This document shows positions 8,674 to 17,425 of a stretch of 56,351 nucleotides of DNA, one piece after another. The stretch lies in assembly GCA_947254645.1 (NCBI GenBank), contig CAMYDW010000010.1, forward strand, positions 1 through 56,351. The letters are read 5' to 3'. This DNA comes from an uncultured Peptococcaceae bacterium. GTDB lineage: Bacteria > Bacillota > Peptococcia > Peptococcales > Peptococcaceae. Position 1 is the stretch's first letter. Each line of letters opens with the position of its first letter. The translations under genes were made by a program, and so were the position numbers. The notes below the pieces were generated by a model. That model searched no databases. It saw only the letters and a program-made list of their open reading frames with translations, and was not told the origin of the DNA.

Positions 8674-9867
8674 CTAATTGGTTACGTGACTGGTTACGTG
8701 TCTTGAAAAAACATCCGCAATTTCTTGCTGATTTTCATTAGCATGTGCATAATATTCAAGTGTTGTACTTGAACTTGCATGCCGTAACCGCTTTTGAACA
8801 TCTTTGATTTGGACGCCTGCGTTCAATAGTTCTGTACAATGAGTATGTCTTAATGAATGAGGTGTAATTACTTTTATCTTTGCAAGGTTACATGCTTGCT
8901 CTAATCTAGAGTTTATCATTGAGTATGAAATTGGAAGAAGTCTGTCATCTAAAAATACAAATTGTTTTTTGTATGTGTTGATATTTTTCCCTCGTTCAAA
9001 CATCCATTTTGTTTGTTCTAATTTCCAATCTAGAATTACATCAACTACATCATCACTTATATTGATGATTGCATTTGACGTTTCATTCTTTGTTGTGCTT
9101 AATTTTTGACGTTGTTTTAGGTCGCATGAGAAGGCTTTTTCTATATTGATGAAGCCTTCTTTTTTTATTAAATGCATTGATGACCATTCTAGTGCACGTG
9201 TTTCTTGACTTCTTGTTCCTGAAAAAAGGGATAAGTACACAAAAGGGAAAAACCATCGCGAATTATTTTTTGTCATAGATATTTCTTTTGATGCTTTTAA
9301 AAGTTTATCAATTTCTTTCTTTGTAAGCACCTTACTTTTTGAAGTTTTCTTTTTTATGATGTCAGACCGTTTTCTCTTTTGTATTTCTATGCTGCTCATT
9401 GGGTTTTCTTTTATATATCCAAGTTTTAACGCAAATTGAAAAATATGATTTGTATAGTTTACAAGTCTTTTATGGTCACCAACTGCTTTATAGTAATAAT
9501 TGACTGCTTTTTGACAATGAACTGGCATTATTTTATTTATTTTATACTGCCCGAGTTGTGGATATATGTGTCTTTTTAATATGCCTTGTATATCTAACAA
9601 AGTGCTTTCTTTAATAGTTAATTTGTGTTGATCTAACCAAAGTTGCCCCGCTTCTTTAAAGGTTATTGTTTTGTTTTCACATTTTCGTTTTATCTCTCCA
9701 CGCCTATGGGATACACGAATATTCTCGACCCATTTTTCTGCTTCTTTCTTAGTTTTAAAGCCTTTTTTGTGTTCTCTAATTTCTCGACCTGTTAGTTCAT
9801 CTGTACCACAGTATGCGAACCCTTCCCAAAGATCTCCTTTTTTAGTTGTATATTTTTTTACAGACAT
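8674..9867 (-). CDS. int: Tyrosine integrase of the prophage
   Basis: This is the phage site-specific recombinase. The 397-residue protein has an N-terminal AP2-like arm-binding domain (about 1-60), a SAM-like core-binding domain (about 70-160) and the catalytic domain. Catalytic residues visible are R219 (SGTRSQE), a beta-strand K near 260, H337 and R340 (HSLRH), H363 (RLRHAS) and Y373 (EYYAH). It reads toward attL and ends about 58 bp from the core, the usual arrangement. The ATG at 9867 has AAAAAGGAGG upstream. Its target is inferred to be the CRISPR repeat. Confidence 0.95.
   Translation of the reverse strand: MSVKKYTTKKGDLWEGFAYCGTDELTGREIREHKKGFKTKKEAEKWVENIRVSHRRGEIKRKCENKTITFKEAGQLWLDQHKLTIKESTLLDIQGILKRHIYPQLGQYKINKIMPVHCQKAVNYYYKAVGDHKRLVNYTNHIFQFALKLGYIKENPMSSIEIQKRKRSDIIKKKTSKSKVLTKKEIDKLLKASKEISMTKNNSRWFFPFVYLSLFSGTRSQETRALEWSSMHLIKKEGFINIEKAFSCDLKQRQKLSTTKNETSNAIINISDDVVDVILDWKLEQTKWMFERGKNINTYKKQFVFLDDRLLPISYSMINSRLEQACNLAKIKVITPHSLRHTHCTELLNAGVQIKDVQKRLRHASSSTTLEYYAHANENQQEIADVFSRHVTSHVTN
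8681..8698. repeat. Putative integrase arm-type sites, left (2 x GTTACG)
   Basis: GTTACG occurs at 8681-8686 and 8693-8698, a 12-nt period. The same hexamer pair with the same period and orientation occurs near the right end at 47692-47697 and 47704-47709. Position near both ends suggests integrase arm binding. The left pair also lies in the 3' end of the integrase gene, so coding constraint is an alternative. Confidence 0.4.
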
Positions 9868-9900
9868 AAAAACAAACCTCCTTTTTATATGATAAAAAGA

Positions 9901-9947
9901 AGCTGTATGCTATAATGGACTTGTTGAGAGCGTCATAGCATACAGCT
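9901..9947 (+). repeat. 12-bp perfect inverted repeat upstream of int
   Basis: AGCTGTATGCTA (9901-9912) is the exact inverted complement of TAGCATACAGCT (9936-9947), with a 23-nt loop. It lies between the divergent-side end of int and the terminator at 9959-9998. It could be an RNA hairpin or a protein operator controlling integrase. Confidence 0.6.
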
Positions 9948-9958
9948 GTGATGTTATT

Positions 9959-9998
9959 GCCCTCGGTCGTGCTACCAACACGGATGAGGGCCTTTTTT
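9959..9998 (+). terminator. Rho-independent terminator
   Basis: GCCCTC (9959-9964) pairs with GAGGGC (9986-9991), with an extra inner GTG/CAC pairing, followed by six T at 9993-9998. It faces the + strand. Since both flanking genes are on the - strand, it implies a short + strand transcript from around 9920, or it blocks readthrough. Confidence 0.65.
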
Positions 9999-10026
9999 GT
10001 TTAAAGCTTCTTAAATAAATCAAATT

Positions 10027-11373
10027 TTATATATTTTTCATTTTTAAACTCTCACGATACTGTTGTGCCTCGGGTAATCGTGTGAATTCAACAACTTTAT
10101 CATAATTTTCTTTTACTACTTTTTCGATATCTTCGAGTTTAGCATGGAAAAATTCTCGGCGTGCATTTACCATATTTAATTTATCTTTTTCAAAAGCATG
10201 ATGTAGAGCATTTTCTAATTTTGGGGCATCTTCAGAAAAGATAAGTGCGTGAACATCGAAATTAAATGGTACCGATGCATCCCCTAATTCATTAACACGA
10301 TCCATTGGTTCTAAACGTCTGGTCATACCAATTTTATATATATCTTCACCAAAACTACCAATATTTGAAATAATATAGACATATCCTGCACGCTTATTGG
10401 CTTCTCTATAGTCAACATCTGCAATACCTTTATCAATTTCTTGTAATTGAGATAAAAGCTCAATTTTCTTTTCGAGAAGTGCTTGATTTTCAGGATCAAC
10501 AGCAAGTTGTTGTTCTAATGTTCTAAGTGCATTCTCATAATGTTTCTTTTCTTTGTTGAGTGTTTTTCGTGCTTCTTCAATTTCTTTTTGAAGTTTAGCT
10601 TCTTCACGAAGTCGTTCTTTTTCTTCTTTTTGGATTTCTTTTTCTTCCTGTTTTTTTAGTGCGTATTCATAGGCAAGATTAAGTTCATCGAGTTTGCTTT
10701 CCAAATATTGTGAAGTAATTTCAATATTAAGACGTTTGTTTAGCTTGTTTAATGATTCAAAAGAAGAAATAATACGCTTTCTAATAGATTCTATGTTACT
10801 GAATTTAACTTTATCTATTAGAACTTCGCTTTCATTATTAAAAGAACGCAATACTTGTTTAACGTTATCTCTAATAATGGCAGCTCCTTGAGCCTTGCTA
10901 TTATTGTAGGTGATGCCATCTGGATAAATAACGGCAGTATCATTTTTTATCATAGATTTTTGTTCCAATCGGACTAATTCTAATCTGTTTTTATATTGCT
11001 CTGAATTTGCAAAATCATAAACAGGGGAGTATAGCCCGAATTCAGCAAGTTCAATTTCATCATCTAGACGAATAACTTGAAGCTGTTTTTCTTCAAGTTC
11101 TTTTGTGATATCATATAGTTCTTTTTTCTTTGTGCTTAAAGATGTTTCGACTTCTGATAGTAATTGTCTTGAATGCTCAAGATTTGTTTTTACGATTTCT
11201 AAATCAAGTTGACTGGGATTTAATTGTTTTTTCAGTTCTTCAATCTCGTTGCGTAATGATTCATCTCCTGTATTGGTTGATTGTTTTCTTAGTCCGCTAA
11301 AAATTGATGATTTTTTCTTTTCTTTTTTTGGTGGTTCATTTGGCGAAGAATTATTAATTCGTACATAGGGCAT
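10027..11373 (-). CDS. DUF4041 / T5orf172 (GIY-YIG-like) protein
   Basis: This 448-residue phage-associated protein has a charged N-terminus and a coiled coil (about 25-115). A DUF4041-like region covers about 110-225, followed by a long lysine/glutamate helix (about 235-310). The C-terminal T5orf172 domain starts at GYVYIISN and includes YKIGMTRR and HHAFEKDK. T5orf172 is related to the GIY-YIG nuclease fold. The cellular role is not established; such proteins are common next to phage repressors and may act as lysogenic defence. The ATG at 11373 has AAAAAGGAGA upstream. Confidence 0.85.
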   Translation of the reverse strand: MPYVRINNSSPNEPPKKEKKKSSIFSGLRKQSTNTGDESLRNEIEELKKQLNPSQLDLEIVKTNLEHSRQLLSEVETSLSTKKKELYDITKELEEKQLQVIRLDDEIELAEFGLYSPVYDFANSEQYKNRLELVRLEQKSMIKNDTAVIYPDGITYNNSKAQGAAIIRDNVKQVLRSFNNESEVLIDKVKFSNIESIRKRIISSFESLNKLNKRLNIEITSQYLESKLDELNLAYEYALKKQEEKEIQKEEKERLREEAKLQKEIEEARKTLNKEKKHYENALRTLEQQLAVDPENQALLEKKIELLSQLQEIDKGIADVDYREANKRAGYVYIISNIGSFGEDIYKIGMTRRLEPMDRVNELGDASVPFNFDVHALIFSEDAPKLENALHHAFEKDKLNMVNARREFFHAKLEDIEKVVKENYDKVVEFTRLPEAQQYRESLKMKNI

Positions 11374-11445
11374 ATATATTTCTCCTTTTTAATAAATTAT
11401 TTAACATACTTTATTAGCATGAAAACATATGTTTGGCTACAAAAG

Positions 11446-11946
11446 CTAAAAAAATATATCCTCGTCGGTTAATTCTTCAACAGGCATAACCATGAGCGGA
11501 TAATAACTTACTACATAATTTTTATTGTCAATCGTTACTTCGTCTACAATATCTTTTTTATTTTGATAATACTTTAATGCTTCAATCAGATATTCAGGTG
11601 TGACATCAAGTGCAAGGGCAAGGTCATAGTAGCTTGAATGCTCCTTAATAGCAGTCTTTATAATGTTTTCGGACTTCAATATTTTGTCATAACCCCAAGC
11701 TCTAGCAGTTCGTTCTTGCTTGCGATTGTTAAGCGATGCTTGATCTAGTATATCGCCATGACTTGTATAATGATGTCCGAGTTCTTCAACTATAACGCAC
11801 TTCTTTTCGCGAGGAGTGCATTTTTTATTGATTGCTATAGTTGAATGTGGTCTGCTATAGATACCTTTGATTCTGCTACTAAACTCATAATCTATGATCT
11901 CTAGGCCCTCGTTATATGCTTCATTTTCAAGCTGCTCTAAGGTCAT
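11446..11946 (-). CDS. ImmA/IrrE-family metallopeptidase
   Basis: Members of this family cleave phage or ICE repressors to allow induction. The 166-residue protein has the motif VEELGHHYTSHGD, where the first histidine of HExxH is a glutamate, a common variant in phage copies. I start at the ATG at 11946, 4 nt after the repressor stop and behind a GAGGAAAG site. A longer form from TTG 11994 would overlap the repressor by 44 nt. It is probably co-transcribed with the repressor and acts on it. Confidence 0.85.
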   Translation of the reverse strand: MTLEQLENEAYNEGLEIIDYEFSSRIKGIYSRPHSTIAINKKCTPREKKCVIVEELGHHYTSHGDILDQASLNNRKQERTARAWGYDKILKSENIIKTAIKEHSSYYDLALALDVTPEYLIEALKYYQNKKDIVDEVTIDNKNYVVSYYPLMVMPVEELTDEDIFF

Positions 11947-11950
11947 GGCA

Positions 11951-12268
11951 TCACTTTCCTCTCTTGGAACGAAGAAATGCTTTAAAGCTTTCAATTTCTT
12001 CTAATTCTGATTCTGTCCAATCGCCATCGTGATGCGCAGCGATTGTGTTGTCTTGTTCTCTGACGTTTGTACGTCCGAGGAGATAGTCGACAGAGACGTT
12101 GAAAATATCTGCTATCTTAGAAAGAGTATCTGCATCAGGGATAGTTCTTCCTTGTTCGTAGTGAGAGATATTTGTTCTGTTAATTGACAGTTTTTTAGCA
12201 ATTTCAATTTGACTAAAATCAAGTTCTTTTCGCAACATTTTAAACCTGTCTTTAAATTCAGCACTCAT
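11951..12268 (-). CDS. CI-like HTH (XRE) phage repressor
   Basis: This 105-residue protein has an N-terminal helix-turn-helix (MLRKELDFSQIEIAKKLSI, then NRTNISHYEQGR at about 10-45). A short acidic C-terminal segment follows with no peptidase domain. It is divergent from the Cro-like gene at 12435 and shares the operator region 12269-12434. The role as lysogeny repressor follows from position and family. It is coupled to the ImmA-like gene. Confidence 0.88.
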   Translation of the reverse strand: MSAEFKDRFKMLRKELDFSQIEIAKKLSINRTNISHYEQGRTIPDADTLSKIADIFNVSVDYLLGRTNVREQDNTIAAHHDGDWTESELEEIESFKAFLRSKRGK

Positions 12269-12298
12269 TGTATCCCTCCTTACATAACTATATTATAA

Positions 12299-12416
12299 GT
12301 TACAGTAAATAACAAATAAAGAGAAAAACACCAAAAAAATGTTATAATTTATAACAAAAAATGTTGACAAGTTACTAAACGTAACATATAATTAAGTTGT
12401 AGTTAAGAATTGTAAC
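12299..12416. promoter_or_regulatory. Phage lysogeny switch: four 15-bp operators and early promoter
   Basis: Four sites fit GTTA-N7-TAAC exactly: 12299-12313, 12341-12355, 12371-12385 and 12402-12416. A consensus promoter for rightward transcription lies within them: TTGACA at 12364-12369, a 17-nt gap and TATAAT at 12387-12392. The third operator fills the spacer of this promoter, so a bound repressor would block polymerase. The first site lies close to the repressor start and may mediate autoregulation. Confidence 0.8.
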
Positions 12417-12434
12417 AGATAAGGAGGTGGCACA

Positions 12435-12665
12435 ATGAGAAAGAATATGGTTGAAGCACGAAAGAAACATGGTTTACTTCAAGAAGATGTTGCTAATGCA
12501 ATCGGAGTAAAACGTTCCACCTATACAAGATATGAAAACGGCACTTTAACACCTACATTGAATGTCGCATTAAAGATAAAAAAAGTATTGCAATCTAATG
12601 ATGATATTTTTTTAAACTCGAATGTTAATAAAACTAACAAAATAGATGAGAATGTTAATATTTAA
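12435..12665 (+). CDS. Cro-like HTH regulator
   Basis: This 76-residue XRE-type protein has its helix-turn-helix within residues 5-45 (KKHGLLQEDVANAIGV, RSTYTRYENG). It is the first gene of the rightward early transcript, directly downstream of the operator cluster, as Cro is. The ribosome site AAGGAGGTGG lies at 12421-12430. The C-terminal tail is rich in asparagine. Confidence 0.82.
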   Translation: MRKNMVEARKKHGLLQEDVANAIGVKRSTYTRYENGTLTPTLNVALKIKKVLQSNDDIFLNSNVNKTNKIDENVNI

Positions 12666-12687
12666 AACAAAACAAGGAGGAAGAACA

Positions 12688-12960
12688 ATGAAACAAATGG
12701 AATTAGTAGGAAGAAAGTACAACGATTTAAACGCAGAAGGACTTAAGTTGTTAGGTCATAGAACTGATGTTTTGACTGCAAACGGAGAAAAACTGAAACA
12801 CGGCGAAGGCTGCATTGTTGACTTTGCAAGCGGGTTAAGTTGCAGCGCAATCTACAGCCATGATGAAGTTATCTATGATGATGTTATCTTCACAGATGAA
12901 AGCATCATCTACTGTCCTTCCGAAGAATTGGTTGAAGAAATTGGTGAAGATTATTGGTGA
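12688..12960 (+). CDS. Early phage protein of unknown function
   Basis: This 90-residue product begins MKQMELVGRKYNDLN. The start is the ATG at 12688 behind AAGGAGGAAGAACA; an in-frame upstream extension to 12646 lacks such a site. It is acidic, without membrane segments or a motif I know. As an early gene of a phage living in a host with a full cas operon, it is one of several small unknowns that could counter host defence, but nothing in the sequence shows this. Confidence 0.65.
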   Translation: MKQMELVGRKYNDLNAEGLKLLGHRTDVLTANGEKLKHGEGCIVDFASGLSCSAIYSHDEVIYDDVIFTDESIIYCPSEELVEEIGEDYW

Positions 12961-13011
12961 AAATTATTAATTCTACATTATTTATTTTTACATAGAAAGG
13001 AGCGAAAACAA

Positions 13012-13452
13012 ATGGACAAAGAGGGAAACAATTATTATCAAAGTTGTCGCAAGTGTGCTGGACTGACACAAGATGAAGCTGCAGAGTTGCTATTTATATC
13101 TAAATCTCATCTGCAGAAGATTGAAACAGATGAGAGAGTGCCTAGTGATGATATTGTCGATATGATGTCATATGTTTATCATGCACCTCTGTTAGCGTGG
13201 TGGCATTTGAAGAAACATAATCCGCTAGGTCATCATCTTCCTGACGTTCAACCACCATCAAGCGATTGTGATATTGCTTTTCAGTCAATCTTGATGAATG
13301 ACGAAGTCGCAGAAGCTAATAGTATTATCAAGCAGCTTCTGAAAGACGGGGAAATTACAGAAGATGAGTTTGAGGAATATCAAAGATACAAAATGCTCAT
13401 ACAAACAGCAACTAACCGAGGGGCCTCGATTGGCACTTACAGAAAGGAGTGA
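13012..13452 (+). CDS. XRE-family HTH regulator
   Basis: This 146-residue protein has an N-terminal helix-turn-helix (CAGLTQDEAAELLFISKS, HLQKIETDER). The C-terminus is helical and acidic (about 95-135). AGAAAGGAGCG precedes the ATG. It overlaps the next gene region by a few bases. It probably regulates early or excision genes; the target is unknown. Confidence 0.78.
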   Translation: MDKEGNNYYQSCRKCAGLTQDEAAELLFISKSHLQKIETDERVPSDDIVDMMSYVYHAPLLAWWHLKKHNPLGHHLPDVQPPSSDCDIAFQSILMNDEVAEANSIIKQLLKDGEITEDEFEEYQRYKMLIQTATNRGASIGTYRKE

Positions 13453-13457
13453 CGGAT

Positions 13458-13712
13458 ATGGAACTTACAATTGCAGCTTCTCCCGAATTGCGAGAAGTCA
13501 TAACGCAAGCTATAAGAACAGAAGTTGCAAAGTTGACTATTGCACCTGTTAAGCCGCTAATGACGATTCAAGAGACGCTCGAGTATTTTGACATATCACA
13601 AACAACATTAGGGACATGGCGAGATAAAGGGTTGCAGACATATAGATGTGGTAACAAGATTTATTTCAAGTATGAAGATGTTCTTGATTTTCTTTCATAC
13701 GAATATGAATGA
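13458..13712 (+). CDS. Excisionase-like MerR-type HTH protein
   Basis: This 84-residue protein has a C-terminal winged-helix motif (MTIQETLEYFDISQTTLGTW, then RDKGLQTYRCGNKIYF) typical of the excisionase/DNA-binding helix-turn-helix 17 group. The ATG at 13458 is 8 nt from AAAGGAG; a GTG at 13449 is an alternative. It could be the excisionase partner of the integrase, or a small early regulator. Confidence 0.7.
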   Translation: MELTIAASPELREVITQAIRTEVAKLTIAPVKPLMTIQETLEYFDISQTTLGTWRDKGLQTYRCGNKIYFKYEDVLDFLSYEYE

Positions 13713-13724
13713 GGAGGTAGCAAG

Positions 13725-13898
13725 ATGAAACGATTAGACACAAAGATGTTCAGACTTTGCATTATTTCATTCTTGATAGAACTTGCGCTTATTGTTTGTA
13801 ACAGCGCTATTGCTCAGATTGGCTTAGCAGCAGTTTGCACAATTTGCCTGGTATGGATTCTTGTTCGACTAGAAATGGTGAAAGGAGAAACGAGATGA
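13725..13898 (+). CDS. Small membrane protein, unknown
   Basis: The 57-residue product begins MKRLDTKMFRLCIISF and has two hydrophobic stretches (about 10-28 and 31-47), so it is probably a two-pass inner-membrane protein. GAGGAGGTAG precedes the ATG. Its stop overlaps the next ATG (ATGA), indicating coupling. No family is recognised. Confidence 0.6.
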   Translation: MKRLDTKMFRLCIISFLIELALIVCNSAIAQIGLAAVCTICLVWILVRLEMVKGETR

Positions 13899-14059
13899 GT
13901 GTTATTGCGATACATGCACAAGCTGGGTTTTGTGTCTGTGACGAGTTTGGCGAGGTGATGCGTTTTGATTCACAAGAGGATGCAGCACGTCAGATTCGCG
14001 AGAAATGCGGTCATTACATGGAGATGCAGTTTCAATATATTGACGATTTTGAACAATAA
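13895..14059 (+). CDS. Small early phage protein, unknown
   Basis: The 54-residue product begins MSVIAIHAQAGFCVCDEFGE. It is coupled to the small membrane protein before it by an ATGA overlap, and AAAGGAG lies upstream of the start. It is acidic and soluble-looking, with no recognised motif. A GTGAGA/TCTCAC hairpin follows at about 14073-14090. Confidence 0.55.
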   Translation: MSVIAIHAQAGFCVCDEFGEVMRFDSQEDAARQIREKCGHYMEMQFQYIDDFEQ

Positions 14060-14138
14060 AAAATGCCCACGTGAGATGGCAGTCTCACATGAGCACATTG
14101 GAAATTAGCTACAGTCATTATATCACACAGAGAGGGAT

Positions 14139-14417
14139 ATGAAGATGAAAAGATTATTAGATTTAGTTCTAGAGAATGAGATGATCTTGAATATTGAAAA
14201 ATTTGTTCCAACAATTAATCCTAGCGACAGAACACTAAAAGATTATAGCGAATATTTTATTGCTGACACGTACTTAGAAATATTAGATGCTGCACTTCGC
14301 TCCGGAATGACAGTTGAGGAATTTATTTATGATATAGATTTATTTTTACGCAAAAAGAAAAATAGAGAAAAAATGTTATGGCATAAAATTGAGAGGAGCA
14401 CAATAAATGCGTATTAA
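14139..14417 (+). CDS. Hypothetical early phage protein
   Basis: This 92-residue protein begins MKMKRLLDLVLENEMILN. It is mixed-charge and mostly helical by eye, and no family is recognised. AGAGGGA lies upstream of the ATG. It overlaps the start of the ATPase gene by 11 nt, so it belongs to the recombination operon. Confidence 0.6.
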   Translation: MKMKRLLDLVLENEMILNIEKFVPTINPSDRTLKDYSEYFIADTYLEILDAALRSGMTVEEFIYDIDLFLRKKKNREKMLWHKIERSTINAY

Positions 14418-16367
14418 AAAAATGGAGATTCATAATTTTCAAGGTCTTGAACTTATGTTTATTGAACCAAATGGCGAGAATTACATTGTGAGAGGAAACA
14501 ATGGTGCAGGTAAATCAACGATTGCGAATGCGATTACATGGCTTTTTTATGATAAGCCTGCAGAGGATATTAAGAACTTCAGCCCAAAACCTTGGGATAA
14601 AGGGAAACAACAAAAGCACCATGTAGATAGCAGCGTTGAAATGATGTTGGATAATGGAAGAGTGCTGAAAAAAGTATTCAGCGAAAACTGGACCAAAAAA
14701 AAGGTTCTAATGTTGAAACATTCAGTGGTCACAACACAGAATATTTTGTTGATGGTGTTCCTGTACTAAAAAAAGAATACGACCGCTTAATCGAAGAACT
14801 TTGCAATGGTGCTAATAAAGAGCAAATGAGTGTTTTGAGTGTTCCGACGTTCTTTAGCGAAGTATTGTCAGTAGATGCAAGAAGAAAATATCTACTAGAT
14901 GCCATTGGCGATATCGATATTGAAGATATATTACAGGCAATGGATCCTGAAGAATCGGAAGATTTAGCAGAATTGCTTACAAACGATAAGACTGTTGCTG
15001 ATGTGAAAAAGGCTGCTGATGCTCAAAAGGCTGCAATAAACAAAAGCATGAAAGAAATTCCGGCACGTATTAAAGAGCTGGAGCTTCAAAAATCATCAAT
15101 ACAAGAACCTCCTAGTGATGAAACAATTCAGGCTTTGAAACAACAAAAAGAATCATTAGAGAAAGATTTGGCAATAAAAAGCGTTGATCATACACTCGAT
15201 ATCAGAGAAGCTCTTATTGACCTAAAGGCTACGAATGCAGAGGCAAAAGGTATTCATGATGCTGCTGAATCTGCTAAATCAGCTGATCTACTCAAAGAGA
15301 TTGATTCTCTTACAGAAGCTGTTAGAAAAGCTGAAAGTGAGTCAAGAAACCTAACAAGAGAATGGCATGATAAAGTGGCCGAGCGCGATAAGCTATCCCT
15401 TATGCGTCAATCAATGATTTCTGAATACAAAAAAGTCTGTAGTCAGAAATGGGATGAGGGTTCAGAAGTTTGCCCAACGTGTGGACAGAAGCTCCCACTT
15501 AATGAAATTGAAGAAATGAAAAAGACCTTCAATAAAAACAAAAGTGCTGAACTTGAGAAAATTAACGCGCGTGGTCATGATGAATGTTCACAAGAAATGC
15601 TTTCTGGAATAGAGAAAGATATTGAAAAAACGAAAGAAAATATTGAACTGACCAATAAAAACATTGTTACCACAACTGAAATACTGAATAGCAAAAAAGC
15701 ACAGATTATTGCACCAATTCCTTATGAAGAGACAAACGCTTATAAGACATATGAGAAAAAACGTCTAGATCTTGAACAAAAGCTTCGTGAGAAATCTGTC
15801 GATAACAATGAGATTCAAGCACTAAAAACTAAGATTTCAGACTTAAATAACGCAATTAATGATGCAGTAACCAAACAAGCAGAAGCTCAGATGCAAGACA
15901 AACTCGATGCTCGTATTGATGAGTTGAAAGCTGAAGAAACAACTGCTGCTGAATCTTATGAACTTGCGGAATACCATGTACATCTTACTGAAAGCTTTAT
16001 GAAAGCCCAGGTAGATGCACTTACTACTAAGATTAATGAAAAATTTGAGAGCGTTAGTTTCCAACTATACGAAGAACAAATCAATGGTGGCTTAAAACCT
16101 ACCTGCGAGGCGATGGTTCCTAACGATAAAGGAATCCTAGTTCCGTATAGCACAGCCAACTTTGCAGGAAAGATTAACGCTGGTTTAGAAATTATAGATG
16201 TATTGAGTAAAGCTTGGGGCTGGGCACTTCCGGTTGTCATTGATGGCACTGAAAGTATCGCAGATATCAAGCATATTGAATCACAAATCATCTGCTTAGA
16301 AGTTGATAAAACAATGGATAAAACAGTTGGAAATCTTATTCAGGAGGTGTTGACGCCACAAGAATAG
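14407..16367 (+). CDS. SMC/Rad50-like ATPase of the recombination module, split by a -1 frame change
   Basis: Read with one -1 shift, this gives a 653-residue ATPase. Walker A (GNNGAGKST, residues 30-38) is in the first frame (14407-14769). The second frame (14826-16367 and upstream) carries a coiled coil with a zinc-hook motif CPTCGQ (15467-15484) and a C-terminal head. The frame change falls at eight A (14695-14702): A_AAA_AAG at 14697-14703 is a classic slippery heptamer, and a small AT hairpin lies 5 nt downstream (14709-14722). It may be programmed slippage, a mutation or a base-count error. Sitting before recT, it probably processes DNA ends. Confidence 0.75.
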
Positions 16368-16382
16368 GATAGAGAATGCTGT

Positions 16383-16433
16383 TTATTGCCAGTCTACATT
16401 ATTGATACTCCATAGCCTGATGACTGGCAATAA
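16383..16433 (+). repeat. 12-bp perfect inverted repeat between ATPase and recT
   Basis: TTATTGCCAGTC (16383-16394) is perfectly complementary to GACTGGCAATAA (16422-16433) with a 27-nt loop. There is no T tract after it, so it is not a simple terminator. It may be a transcript-stabilising or attenuating hairpin, or an operator. Confidence 0.55.
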
Positions 16434-16475
16434 GCTGTATTTAGATGTTGTGATAGATAATAGGAGGAATAAAAA

Positions 16476-17423
16476 ATGAGTGAGAAAACGAATACTGATT
16501 TAGCAAAACAAGAGTTGTCATGTTCTGAAAGATTTACAAATTCGGTGATTAAAGAATTTAATGGTATCAACAACGATATCGCAATTACTGACCATCAAAG
16601 AAAACTTATTGCCGGTTATTTTTTGAAGATTGATTCAGTACTCAAAAAGGCTGAAACAAAAAGGGACGCTGGCAAGGTTGCTATTCCGTACACCTGGAAC
16701 AATGTTGATATGGCTCAACTGGCACAGGACCTTGTTGTATATGCTCAAACGGGCATGGACATGATGCAAGATAATATGCTAACCCCAATTCCTTACCAAG
16801 ATAAGAGAACTGGAAAGCATGTTATGAGCTTCACGAAGGGATATAACGGCATTAAATATTTAGCCGAAAAATATGCCTTGATTCCTTATAAGAACGTGGT
16901 TGTAGAGCTTGTATATGAAACCGATACCTTTGTTGCTTTGAAAAAGAGTGACACAAATGATGTTGAAGGGTACAAATTTGAAATAAACAACCCCTTTGAA
17001 CGAGGGAAAATCATTGGTGGATTTGGATATATCGCATATAGCGACTCAACAAAAAATAAACTCATTATTATGAGTAAGGCTGCTTTGGAAAAACGCAAAC
17101 CTAAATATGCTTCAAAACAATTTTGGGGTGAAGGACAAGATGGTTGGTACGAAGAAATGATGAAAAAAACGCTTGTACGTCATGTATATGGCACTGCCAA
17201 TATCCCTCTTGATCCAGATAAAACAAATGCTTTACAGAATCAAGAACTTGCTCAAGAAATTCAAATTGCTGACCTTGGTGTGCAAGATGAGATTGCAAAC
17301 AACGCAAATGTTATTGATATCGATTCTGTATCACCACCTGTTGAAATTGAATCTGCTGAAGATGTAGAAGCAGAAGATATTGCAAACGAAACTATTGATG
17401 TTGCAGATATGCCAACATTTTAA
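16476..17423 (+). CDS. recT: RecT single-strand annealing recombinase
   Basis: RecT coats single-stranded DNA and anneals complementary strands in phage recombination. The 315-residue protein shows family blocks: AIPYTWNNVDMAQLAQDL, DMMQDNMLTPIPYQDKRTGK, FTKGYNGIKYLAEKY and MMKKTLVRHVYGTANIPL. The C-terminal 60 residues are acidic and low in complexity. AGGAGG precedes the ATG. It is flanked by an SMC-like ATPase and a metallo-beta-lactamase-fold protein, a common phage recombination block. Confidence 0.93.
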   Translation: MSEKTNTDLAKQELSCSERFTNSVIKEFNGINNDIAITDHQRKLIAGYFLKIDSVLKKAETKRDAGKVAIPYTWNNVDMAQLAQDLVVYAQTGMDMMQDNMLTPIPYQDKRTGKHVMSFTKGYNGIKYLAEKYALIPYKNVVVELVYETDTFVALKKSDTNDVEGYKFEINNPFERGKIIGGFGYIAYSDSTKNKLIIMSKAALEKRKPKYASKQFWGEGQDGWYEEMMKKTLVRHVYGTANIPLDPDKTNALQNQELAQEIQIADLGVQDEIANNANVIDIDSVSPPVEIESAEDVEAEDIANETIDVADMPTF

Positions 17424-17425
17424 CT

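Noticed and set aside
12688..14417. Known anti-CRISPR genes among the small early proteins
   Set aside because: None resembles a family I can name, so a function was not assigned despite the host's cas operon.
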